13,505 nt of DNA from Pinguiococcus pyrenoidosus (lineage: Eukaryota; Sar; Pinguiophyceae; Pinguiochrysidales; Pinguiochrysidaceae). How positions within the stretch are numbered: the first letter of the stretch is position 1; each line of letters starts with the position of its first letter. The DNA lies in contig JAAMXY010000860.1 in assembly GCA_019677205.1 (NCBI GenBank), forward strand, positions 7,410-20,914, read 5' to 3'. This document shows positions 1-7,788 of the stretch, piece after piece. A program made the translations under genes and the position numbers. Below the pieces are notes generated by a model, which was given only the letters and a program-made list of their open reading frames with translations, was not told where the DNA came from and searched no databases.

Positions 1-17
1 GCAGCTCGTGGATGCAC

Positions 18-254
18 CTTTCTGCCCACGACCGACGCCATCGCCAGGCCGAAGGAGCCGCCGCCCAGCACGGCCACCCGCGTGGGGAAGGGCGGCGGGA
101 TAGCTGCTCTATTGAGGGCATTCCGCCGGAGGCGCGTGGGAGACGCTCTCTCCCGGGCGCTCATGCGCAGCGCCTGCGGGCGTAGGCCATGGGGTCCCAG
201 GGGCAAAGTGAGCAGCAGGCCCAGCAAGGACGCCAGCCGCGGAGCGGACGCCAT
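18..254 (-). CDS. NAD-dependent glycerol-3-phosphate dehydrogenase, first exon (partial, putatively plastid-targeted)
   Basis: Seen: the ATG is at 254 and 79 codons run to 18, followed by a GT donor (minus-strand GTGCAT) at 17; the rest lies beyond the left edge. Residues 58-79 read TRVAVLGGGSFGLAMASVVG then RK, matching the N-terminal Rossmann NAD-binding loop (GxGxxG-type) of GPDH, which interconverts dihydroxyacetone phosphate and glycerol 3-phosphate for glycerolipid synthesis. Residues 1-22 contain a hydrophobic core (LASLLGLLLTLPLG). Residues 23-55 are rich in Arg, Ser and Ala with a single acidic residue. Inference: this is a bipartite signal-plus-transit presequence for a complex plastid. 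The conserved enzyme start only comes after about 57 residues, so the extension is additional to the enzyme. Other NAD-binding dehydrogenases with a similar loop cannot be excluded from one exon. The transposon lies 113 bp upstream of the ATG. Confidence 0.8.
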
Positions 255-259
255 CTCGC

Positions 260-313
260 CTTGCAGGTGGGCAGCGTCAGCGACGGAACTGGACGAACGA
301 GCTGTGCTCTTAC
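260..313 (-). other. Possible 54-nt intron in the 5' UTR of the GPDH gene
   Basis: Read on the minus strand, a consensus donor GTAAGA starts at 313 and a pyrimidine-containing acceptor CTGCAAG ends at 260, five bases before the ATG at 254. A branch-like CTGAC lies inside. If real, GPDH transcription starts between this intron and the transposon end at 368, or inside the transposon. No transcript evidence is available. Confidence 0.4.
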
Positions 314-358
314 CGTGTCGCGCCGGTGTCGCGCGGAGCTGAAGTAGTTAGGCGCGCA

Positions 359-367
359 TGCCATGGC
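359..367. repeat. Left target-site duplication of the transposon
   Basis: TGCCATGGC occurs here immediately before the left terminal inverted repeat. The identical 9 bases occur at 4285-4293, immediately after the right repeat. The inner eight bases form a perfect palindrome (GCCATGGC). Confidence 0.9.
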
Positions 368-379
368 TAGGGTCGGCCC
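368..379 (+). repeat. Left terminal inverted repeat of the transposon
   Basis: TAGGGTCGGCCC pairs without mismatch with 4273-4284. Beyond base 12 the match weakens, with three further identities in the next five bases, so the effective repeat is short. Confidence 0.9.
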
Positions 380-409
380 CATAGCAGAGATAGGTCCTGT
401 GGAAGAATC

Positions 410-590
410 CTAATTTGCCGATGTAATATTTTAAAATTTGGTTTCCTTTTCCGCAATTACGGTATTTTAATTTTGTTTTTGTTGAATAATATTTAAAAAA
501 TCCTTTGTTTTGGTTTAATTGTTTTAGTTCAAAGTTTTTTTTATTAGATTTTATGCAAATGATCAAATTGATTTAGTTTTAAAGTATCTG
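410..590. other. AT-rich block inside the transposon, non-coding
   Basis: This stretch is markedly AT-rich with long A and T runs, unlike the GC-rich flanks. It lies between the left terminal repeat and the 3' end of the transposase gene. I see no protein-coding potential. It could be a 3' UTR or termination region of the transposase transcript, or a nested remnant; no flanking duplication was found to prove nesting. Confidence 0.6.
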
Positions 591-743
591 GTGCCGTAGC
601 CTCGTCAGAGTTCGAGTTTTCGCGGATTTTCTATGAGCCATAGCTCACGATCCACGGCGAGTTCAGGGCCAAGATTTTACAGGTAAGTCCGTGTCAGCAA
701 GTGCTTTCCATCCTGTCTCAACGATTCAAACTCATTTCTCGAT

Positions 744-787
744 CCTAGAGCGCGAGGAAGTTTTTTTTGATTTTCTCGCGTTCTAGG
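744..787. repeat. Inverted repeat, predicted hairpin
   Basis: CCTAGAGCGCGAG (744-756) and CTCGCGTTCTAGG (775-787) are reverse complements at 12 of 13 positions and surround an 18-base T-rich loop. It lies 3' of the transposase stop codon inside the transposon. It may act in RNA 3' end formation or be a small palindromic remnant. Confidence 0.7.
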
Positions 788-1017
788 AGCCCAGCGGGTC
801 CAGGATTGCGTCTATGGGCTTCTTGTGAAAGCCTGTTGGGAAGAAAGCTCAGCTCATGGACAGCCGCGGATAGAAGAGAGATCCTACTGCGGGCCTTTCC
901 CAGGTGAACGGCCACGTCGACCACTGGAGAAGCGGCTTCGACGGGTGCGCACCCGCCAGCTTCAGCTGAAAGATCGCCTGGCATTCCAAGTTCTTGCGGA
1001 CCTGTTCTTCCGCCTTC

Positions 1018-3954
1018 TCACATCTTCTCCGCTTCGTAGAGAGCGCGCATTGCGGGCGTCATCCACGGCTTCCATCCTGATGAGCTCCTTTGGCGAGAGG
1101 TGCGTTCAGGGTGACTCTGCCCGATTCGGATAAGCTTTGCAAGCGTCCTTTTGAGCTCATCGTAGGGGACTTTCGCAGATCCCCTCTTCTGTTTGACCAA
1201 CCTCACCGCAGCTTCTGGCCACCGGAGCACCTTTCGGTAGATCATGATTTGATTCCAGACAGCCACATATCTTTCTGGGGCCGACCGAAGCTGCGAGAGG
1301 TGCGTCTCCATCTCTGATTCGAGCTCCCATCTTGGCAGAGACTTCTCCAAGCGACTGACGCGTTTTTCTCTTTCTGCAACCCTGACAATGTCTTCCGCCA
1401 TTCTCCGCAGTTTGGAGGCCTCTTGAAGGCTTCGTCGAGATGCCCAGTCGGCCTTGAACGAGCCCTTGAGCCTTCGCCCGACGAGTAAAAGGCGCTGTTT
1501 CGATGCCTGATTAAGCCGGTTCCAGATCCCTTTCCATGGACATCTACTGTCATTCACGTCGGCCTCGTCAACGGCAAATCCATTGGATAGCCAAAGGGTC
1601 AGTGCAGCATCCGTTTCGGCAGGTGAATTCGTCAAGCACTCTGCGAAGTAGCTTTGCCTACCAAGTAGACTTTCCACGGCGTCATTTGAAGGAGGTACGT
1701 CGTAGAGGGTGTCTCCTGGCTGTAGAAGTCTTCCGACTAAGAGCTCAGGACATTCATGCCTCATTTTGTCAGCGATTGCGCCAGCGAGGACGGCGGCAGT
1801 CTCTGATCTCCTAGAGAATCTATCATCTTCCTCGAGGCGCAAGACAGGATCATACAGCTTTTTTCGATACTGCATGTGCTTGTAGACGACGCGCTGCTCA
1901 GGCTTGCCAAGCTCTTGAAGGTAAGCTTGAGCCAAGGAGCACACAGGTCCTTGCCCAAGCGCTCCATTTTCAAAGAGGAGTGTTCCATTTTCCCGAATTT
2001 TCTCCATGTATGTGAATATCGCTCTAACAAAAGGTTGAGCTCTTCCGAAGGTCATTTCGTACTGCGAACCTTTCAGGACTGCACGAAATGGGAGAAATAC
2101 ACGATCAGCGAGAACGGCCCGGACGTGAACTGCTAGTATCAAATCCATGTCACCAAGCGCGTCCAAAACAGCCTTCTCTGCCTGAGTTCGACTTGCAGGA
2201 GCCTTTCTGTGTCCGAGGAAGTCCACGATAGCATGTCGATTAAGAAAGAGGGGAATGCAATTGCTAATCGTTACAAGAAAGCGGCTCCCAATGTGTCGGT
2301 CCATGGGAATCCAAGCATCCTGCAGACCCGGCGAGTTCTCAATATGATCCAAAATAGCATTGAACGAGCTCGTGTGATGCTTGTCTGGGCCTTGGAAGAA
2401 AATGACGTAGACGGCCGAGAGTAATGAGGAGATCTCCGCTATGGCAGGTGATCCCCGGTCCTTTGCAATAGTCTTCAGGTACGCCTCCTCTGCTGCAACA
2501 GCCGCATTGATCCAAAGGTTTGCCTTGTGATTCAGGCAACGTGCTGCTGCGCCGCCTACAGCCCTTGCAACGTTCACTGCAGTGCTGCAATTGTCCGTCG
2601 TACAGAAGTCTAGCCTCGACATGAGAGCGTCAAAGCGTCCGTCTGCGTACTCAGACGCGTGCTCAGATGAGACGCCCTCCCACTCACAGGCAGCCTGAAA
2701 GACCTTACGGAGCTCACAATGTATCCCAGCAATGATATCATCTGCGCAGCCGGAAGCAGGGGGGAACGCTCCCAAGCAGAGGACTGCCGTAGTTTCGTCC
2801 CTGCGCAGTATGTATACTGCGATTCCTTCGAGCTCGACGCCATTGAGTCGCTTTCCGTCTGTGCCTAAGCCAAACCTGGTACACGGGTCATGAAGTGCGC
2901 CAGAAAGAACATGACCAACGAGGGCGTATCCCATGGGAAGCAGCATCTCTCTCCATTTACGAATCGTGCGCTCATGAACAACTTTCAATGGCGATGCGAT
3001 AGGCAAGAGATCCTTCCAGATTCCGCAGAGAGTCGCTGGAACCTCCGAAGCTGGCGTCTTTCGAAGCAGCTGCGCCAGGCAGGCAAGTTGTATCTGCTCT
3101 TCTGTTGGACGCAGCGCGTTTCGAATGGCTTGCAGCTCCGCCGTTAGTTCCGCAATTAGCTCTCCCGCAGAAGCCAGCTGCCCTTTCATTGCCGCGAGCT
3201 GGTCACTAGCAGAAGTCACACCATCAGATAAACGCCGATTTGCCTTGCGCAAATCGAAAGCGTTTCGGCTTAGCTGCTGAAGCTCTTTCCCCTTGCTTTG
3301 CAAGTCCAAAACGTGACTCTCAAGCTGCAATTGTATCTCGTCTTCCGCCTTGAGTCTCTTCTGCCTTTCATCCCTGTGTGATTGCAGCAAACGTTTCCTT
3401 GAGTCGACGTGTCTCTCCAGTCGCTTCTCGTAGTTGACTAAAGATGCTGAGAGGCGCTCATTTTCCTCGGTCTGTGCGTGTACTTTTGCATTAGCTTCGC
3501 GAAGTTCTCTCTCCACAAGCTTAATTGCACGCTCTCTCCGGGCAAGCTTCCTCCTCCAAGCACGCAGGAGAACGTTTTTGATGTAAATCTTGGAGCTTTC
3601 TTGATCCCTTGCCTTGCCTTCTTTTTCAGCTGAGGAGTTCGGCTCCTTGCGTGGTATTCTGCTGCTCTTCTTCGCTCTCCGAGTCCGAGGAAGATCAACA
3701 GGAACGTATGGTCTGCGGAGCTTTTGGATGCGCTTCTGATCTCTCTGCAAGAAGACCGAGGCTGCAGTGAAGACAGCAGCTCTCTCCGAGGGACTGAGGA
3801 GGCACTCCCCAATCTGCCGCGCTTTGTGACATTGGGGTCCACACAAGCCGCAGAAGGCAGTTGGATCTTCGGCAAGCATCCTTACGCGCAGTGCCACGTT
3901 GTCTCTAAGCGGACCTTGTAGGCAGCAACGGGTTTTTGCTCGAAACTTCTCCAT
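1018..3954 (-). CDS. Transposase, RNase H-like DDE type with N-terminal coiled coil (978 aa, intron-free)
   Basis: Role (inferred): catalyses excision and integration of the surrounding transposon. Seen: a single uninterrupted frame from the ATG at 3954 to the TGA at 1018. Residues 35-51 hold a Cys/His cluster (C35-x2-C38-x3-C42-H43-x7-C51), a possible zinc-binding site. Residues about 80-140 are very basic. Residues about 135-280 form a long heptad-like coiled coil. Candidate catalytic block: D366 in GTDGKRLNG, D454 in TTDNCSTAVN, a C-x2-H motif at 473-476 (CLNHKANLW) and E761 in SNDAVESLLG. The TDN plus CxxHxxNL spacing resembles hAT transposases, and the roughly 300-residue gap to the Glu would fit an inserted helical domain. 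The C-terminal hAT dimerisation motif is not recognisable. The family is therefore uncertain; KDZ- or P-like families are alternatives. Confidence 0.85.
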   Translation of the reverse strand: MEKFRAKTRCCLQGPLRDNVALRVRMLAEDPTAFCGLCGPQCHKARQIGECLLSPSERAAVFTAASVFLQRDQKRIQKLRRPYVPVDLPRTRRAKKSSRIPRKEPNSSAEKEGKARDQESSKIYIKNVLLRAWRRKLARRERAIKLVERELREANAKVHAQTEENERLSASLVNYEKRLERHVDSRKRLLQSHRDERQKRLKAEDEIQLQLESHVLDLQSKGKELQQLSRNAFDLRKANRRLSDGVTSASDQLAAMKGQLASAGELIAELTAELQAIRNALRPTEEQIQLACLAQLLRKTPASEVPATLCGIWKDLLPIASPLKVVHERTIRKWREMLLPMGYALVGHVLSGALHDPCTRFGLGTDGKRLNGVELEGIAVYILRRDETTAVLCLGAFPPASGCADDIIAGIHCELRKVFQAACEWEGVSSEHASEYADGRFDALMSRLDFCTTDNCSTAVNVARAVGGAAARCLNHKANLWINAAVAAEEAYLKTIAKDRGSPAIAEISSLLSAVYVIFFQGPDKHHTSSFNAILDHIENSPGLQDAWIPMDRHIGSRFLVTISNCIPLFLNRHAIVDFLGHRKAPASRTQAEKAVLDALGDMDLILAVHVRAVLADRVFLPFRAVLKGSQYEMTFGRAQPFVRAIFTYMEKIRENGTLLFENGALGQGPVCSLAQAYLQELGKPEQRVVYKHMQYRKKLYDPVLRLEEDDRFSRRSETAAVLAGAIADKMRHECPELLVGRLLQPGDTLYDVPPSNDAVESLLGRQSYFAECLTNSPAETDAALTLWLSNGFAVDEADVNDSRCPWKGIWNRLNQASKQRLLLVGRRLKGSFKADWASRRSLQEASKLRRMAEDIVRVAEREKRVSRLEKSLPRWELESEMETHLSQLRSAPERYVAVWNQIMIYRKVLRWPEAAVRLVKQKRGSAKVPYDELKRTLAKLIRIGQSHPERTSRQRSSSGWKPWMTPAMRALYEAEKM

Positions 3955-4272
3955 ATACTGATATCAAGTAGGAAATTGACGCCCCACAGCCCCTAGATTG
4001 TCGAGGAAGCTGCATTTTAGTGATTCACATGACAGCGTGCCATGTACTCTTGTGATGGAGATGCCTACCTGCAGCTTCTTTTAGAGAATGGCGGTGTTCT
4101 GTGGGAAAAGCTTGGCTTCGCCAACGCAGAATCCGACCCTGCCGATTTAAAGGGTACTGTACTACGTACCTAAACTCGACCTATCAGTGGCCTTCATTTG
4201 GCGCAATCTTCGTCGGACCGTAGCCAATTCTCAGGTTTTGGTTTCACCTTTTCCATTGGGTTTTTGACTAGA
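3955..4272 (-). promoter_or_regulatory. Transposase 5' region with subterminal copy of the repeat core
   Basis: This 318-bp interval between the transposase ATG and the right terminal repeat should hold its promoter. CCGACCCT, the core of the right terminal repeat, recurs in the same orientation at 4133-4140. GACCTATC at 4178-4185 is the reverse complement of GATAGGTC at 389-396 near the left end. These are candidate transposase-binding subterminal motifs. I found no convincing core-promoter element. Confidence 0.4.
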
Positions 4273-4284
4273 GGGCCGACCCTA
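4273..4284 (-). repeat. Right terminal inverted repeat of the transposon
   Basis: GGGCCGACCCTA is the exact reverse complement of 368-379. Its last base (A, 4284) joins the TG of the duplication to form an ATG at 4284-4286. Confidence 0.9.
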
Positions 4285-4755
4285 TGCCATGGCCACATAC
4301 AGATTATGACGTGGAAGCGCCGGAGGAAGAATGGACCAATGGAGAGAGGTGCTGCGAGGAGGAGCCAATTGTGAAAGGCCGCGACGGCAAGTACCGTGTG
4401 GGACAGCGGAAGAAGGATATCACGCTGTTTGTGAGAAGGAAACGGCAGTCTGAACCGTCATCAAAGTCGGCAGCGCTTGGCAACCCGCCGCTTTTTGGCT
4501 GGCGGAGCCGACGCGGCCTCTTCAGCTGCGCTCGCGCGCCTTCGGGCGCAAGCGCAACTGGATCACTGGTCGTCGCTCGGCGCAAGGCAGGATGCATTGC
4601 AAGACGCCATTCAGCTAGGCCGCGGCCCTAGCCCTATGAGCGCATACTACACCCATGGATGTTCAAAATCAAATCTGCTCTTCAATCGCCGCCTCTGCCA
4701 ATCGCATCCATCAAGTCGCTCCTTCCGTAACCGCCGAGGGCCTGCTCGTGAATAG
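4284..4755 (+). CDS. Possible small gene downstream of the transposon (hypothetical)
   Basis: No family recognised. Seen: from the ATG at 4284 the frame begins MPWPHTDYDVEAPEEEWTNG and continues with acidic then Lys/Arg-rich sequence that looks coded up to about 4430; read straight through it stops at 4631. A second frame, open from 4435 to 4755, contains a helix-like stretch (AALARLRAQAQLDHWSSLG) that looks more protein-like than the first frame at the same place. A strong donor (GTGAGA, 4431) and an acceptor (CGGCAG, ending 4473) would remove 43 nt and join the two frames in phase. The start codon uses the last base of the transposon, but the uninterrupted site also had A before TG (358), so an ATG existed before insertion. 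Alternatives: untranslated leader of KAP3, or a decayed gene. Confidence 0.3.
4285..4293. repeat. Right target-site duplication of the transposon
   Basis: TGCCATGGC is identical to 359-367 and directly abuts the right terminal repeat. Confidence 0.9.
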
Positions 4756-4919
4756 GATGCGTTCGCAGAAGCCCCGAAGCCGCAATTTGCCAAGAAACCG
4801 AAACCGAAGTGGAACTCTGTCACGCGCTGCAAGAACAAAAAAAATCGTTTGAACTTGACGCCGAAGCGCCAGTCTCTCCGCCTGTCCAGTGGCCACTTGC
4901 ATCCTCGGCTTTCGCGAGT

Positions 4920-7714
4920 ATGAACCGAGATGTGCGCAGGCGCAAGCGAGGTGCCGGCCTGGATCTGGACCCGGTGGACTGCGCCATCATCGTGTACTAC
5001 GACGTGGAACATGTGACGCTGGACGCCACGGGCACGAGCGACAAAGTGCTGCGAGTGGAGGAGAAGAGCGCTCGCGTGGTGCTGTCTACGCTCACGTCCA
5101 AGTCCAACGTGCCTCGCTTGGCGGAAGACGTGCTCCGCCGGTACAAGTTCATCGCGCCGCACGAGCAGCCCCGCCTCGAGCAGCTGATCCGCCGGCTTCA
5201 ACAACGCTTGCTTGAGGCCCGGAACGACGATGACGACGCCGGAGAGCTCTACGGCGGCGAGGAGCTTGGAGAGGCCTACATGGAGAAGCTGCATGACTAC
5301 TTGGAGCTGCTGTATGAAGGCCAGGAGGACATGACCGAGAAGATCCGAGGCACGGCCATGATGCTCAAGCTGTGCTACAACGTGGAGAACCTGGAGCAGC
5401 TCATCAGCAGAGGGCCGGTGATGAGCGCGCTCTCCAGGGTGCTCCGAGACGAGTACAAGAAGTCGATGGACGTGGCATACAACATCGTGAGAATCTTCTT
5501 GGCTTTCTCCAACTTTGCACTGGTGCGTACAAGCAAGCGAGAGAGCATCCGAAGAAGCCCTTGGCCTTGAACCATGAACGATCCTTCTGCAGATGCATCC
5601 AATCTTATCGGAGACATATCGCGTCGGAGCCCTCATGCTGTCCATCGTGGACTTCGAAGTGCAACGCATCCAAAGACTGCAGAACGAGCGAGAGGAAAGC
5701 GAGTGGGCGCAGGAGAAAACCTTCGCAGACAACGGCAGGAACCGATACGAGCTTGAGGTAAGCTTCGTCAGGGCCCGAAACGGTGCTTCGATTCGCAGTA
5801 TGCAAAGATCAGAGTCTGATGGGTGGCCCGGAAAACCGGCAACCGACAGGCGCAGAAGAAGGCGAGAGAAGCGGCGCGCGCACGAGCATTCGCTGTGAAG
5901 CAGGATCGGCTGCTCTTCGCCGCCCTGTACGTGCTCATCAACCTGGCGGAGAACATCAACGTGGAGCGGAAGATGATCAAGAAGAACCTCGTGGACCACC
6001 TCGTCTTCCTGCTGGACCGCACCTCCGTCGACCTGCTCGTCATGATTTGCGCGTTTCTGAAGAAACTCAGCATCATCGAGGACAACGTGAATGCGATGGT
6101 GGAACTCGGCATCGTCGGGAAGCTTGTCCGGCTTGTGCCCTGCTCGAACAACACCCTGACGCAGATGGCCCTGCGGCTCCTCTTCAACCTCAGTTTCCAC
6201 GAAGAGGCCAGAGAGCAGCTGATGAGCTCGTCGTTCCTTCCGAAGCTGGTCGGCCTCCTGAAGGCCAAAAGGTCGTCGTCGGGACAGAAGCCGAGCTTTC
6301 GAGAGTGTGTCATCCGGCTGATGTACAACCTGAGTGCGGACGATCGCTGCAAGGCCCTGTTCGCCAGCACGGACGCGGTGCAGATCGTCACAAGGTTCCT
6401 GCTTCAATTTCCCGCGCCGCAGGTGCCCAAGGAGCTGGGCGCTCTGGCGGTGAACCTCAGCATCAACGCACGGAATGCGGAGACCATGGTGCGCGACCAA
6501 GGCCTGCGCAGCCTCATCGATAGAGTGTGCAGCAACAAGGACGTCTTGCTAGCGAAAGTGGCCCGCAACATTGCGCTGTGGACGTACAATCTACAAGCTG
6601 ACGTCCGCGGGAACCAACACGAAGAGCGGGAGTATCGCCAGCGTCGCCTCTGGGCGCCGCATGTGAGGTGAGGAATCGTATCCCGGAGCGTGGCAGTGCC
6701 TTTTTTCCCTGTTTCTCTTCCTCTTTCTCTTCCTCTTTCTCTTCTTCTTGCTCTTCCTCTTGCTCTTGCTCTTCCTCTTGCCGCCCTGATGATGCCCTTC
6801 GTTGGCTGCCGCCGCAGACCGCTGCTGAGCCTCTGCACACAAGCGGACGCGTCGGCGGACTTGATCATCGAGGTCATGGGGATTCTGGCCGGGCTCACGG
6901 AGAACGACTTGCCGCAGAATGTCACGTGGGGCGACTTGGTGCAAGAGTATCAGTTGACAAGTCTCATCATCAAGCAGCTCATTCCCGGCATGAGCGAACC
7001 GGATATGGCGTTGGAAGTCGTGCTCTTCGTGGGAGCTCTTGCGGCGGACGAGGAGGCCGCTCGCCAGCTCGCGCCGTCTCAGTTGATTCGGTGCCTGTAC
7101 GACCTCATGAAGGACAAAGGCGACGACGCGGAGATCATGCTGCAGCTGCTCCACTGCTTCAAGCGGTTGTGCGTCCATGACGCGACGAGGGAAGAGCTCT
7201 TCTTGAACACCCGGGCGGTGGTGGACATCATGGCTTGTCTCAAGAGCGAGAATGCGAAGATACGAGATGCTGCAGACTCGTGCCTACAGGTACGCGGCAG
7301 AGCCGAGCATCTCGCAAAAGCTCGCAAGATCTCACGGATCTCACGAATCTCACGAATCTCTGGCCAATGAAGGTGGTGCTCGAGTGCGATCCCGACAGCC
7401 CGATGGGTCAGCAGATCCGGAGGAGGCGCTTTGAGAGCTACAACCGCGCGTGGGTAGAAGCGATGCAGCTGGAAGGTACATCGAACGATGGCGCGGCCGC
7501 AGAAGACGACGACACTGCTCCGTACGACTCGTCCATGGGCGAGTTCAAAGGCGACTACAACTTCCAGGACACCTACGGGCGCAAGCTGCAAGCTGAGGAG
7601 TTGCTGAGATCCGGTGATCTGCTGCATCATGAAGGCTTTCCCTTCGACGTGGATGGAATCAATGCTGCAGAGTACCGTGGCCGAGACCGCGACGAGCTGA
7701 AGGGATGGAATTGA
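4920..7714 (+). CDS. KAP3: Kinesin-associated protein 3 (KAP3), kinesin-II accessory subunit, five exons, 799 aa
   Basis: Role (known): KAP binds the tails of the two kinesin-II motor subunits and couples the motor to anterograde intraflagellar transport in cilia. Exons: 4920-5522, 5593-5757, 5850-6667, 6818-7289, 7373-7714; all introns are GT-AG (70, 92, 150 and 83 nt) and phases agree. The total of 799 aa is close to animal KAP3, which is just under 800. Seen: an N-terminal segment with AIIVYYDVE, then KAP-type armadillo repeats, for example FLKKLSIIEDNVNAMVE, LRLLFNLSFHEEAREQL and VIRLMYNLSADDRCKALFA. A C-terminal stretch keeps the family pattern (RFESYNRAWVEAM, GDLLHHEGFPFDVDGINAAE). The ATG at 4920 aligns with the usual start; an in-frame ATG at 4809 would add 37 residues without similarity. 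The last intron acceptor directly precedes VVLECDPDSP. The glycine-rich tail of vertebrate KAP3 is absent. Confidence 0.95.
6699..6785 (+). repeat. Long polypyrimidine (CTCTTC-type) tract in KAP3 intron 3
   Basis: About 85 bases are almost purely C and T on the coding strand, built from irregular CTCTTC and CTCTTG units. The tract lies between the donor GTGAGG (6668) and the acceptor GCCGCAG (ending 6817). It makes this intron the longest of the gene and looks like microsatellite growth of a normal polypyrimidine tract. Confidence 0.85.
7329..7360 (+). repeat. 9-bp tandem repeat in KAP3 intron 4
   Basis: The unit (G/A)ATCTCACG is repeated three times with a partial fourth copy, just upstream of the acceptor that ends at 7372. 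It sits wholly inside the intron. Confidence 0.8.
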
Positions 7715-7788
7715 GGCTGAAAGGAAGCCTGCCAAACACACACACCCGGCAGCCCCGCAATCTGAACGGAAACGCGCGAAGAGCTTCT

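Larger units (their letters stand above)
368..4284 (-). mobile_element. Intact DNA (cut-and-paste) transposon, 3917 bp
   Basis: Seen: perfect 12-bp inverted repeats (TAGGGTCGGCCC at 368-379 and its reverse complement at 4273-4284), flanked by a perfect 9-bp direct duplication at 359-367 and 4285-4293. The interior holds one minus-strand gene for a 978-aa RNase H-like transposase (1018-3954), about 640 bp of 3' sequence including an AT-rich block, and about 330 bp of 5' sequence. Its base composition looks lower in GC than the flanking genes. Known: Class II elements make fixed-length duplications, and TIRs starting (C/T)AGGG are common in hAT elements. Odd: hAT elements normally duplicate 8 bp; 9 bp is more typical of Mutator-like elements. 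The undamaged ends and open gene imply recent, possibly autonomous activity. Confidence 0.9.

Noticed and set aside
368-4284. Mutator-like element as a definite classification
   Set aside because: A 9-bp duplication fits Mutator, but the TIR is only 12 bp and the TDN/CxxHxxNL block looks closer to hAT, so no superfamily was asserted.
4647-6500. A 617-codon open frame on the minus strand
   Set aside because: It lies antisense to KAP3 exons 1-3, crosses their introns without regard to them and has low-complexity His/Leu/Arg-rich sequence typical of the complement of GC-rich coding DNA.
6591-7178. A Lys/Arg/Glu-rich frame on the minus strand
   Set aside because: Its repetitive charged stretch is the reverse complement of the polypyrimidine tract in KAP3 intron 3.
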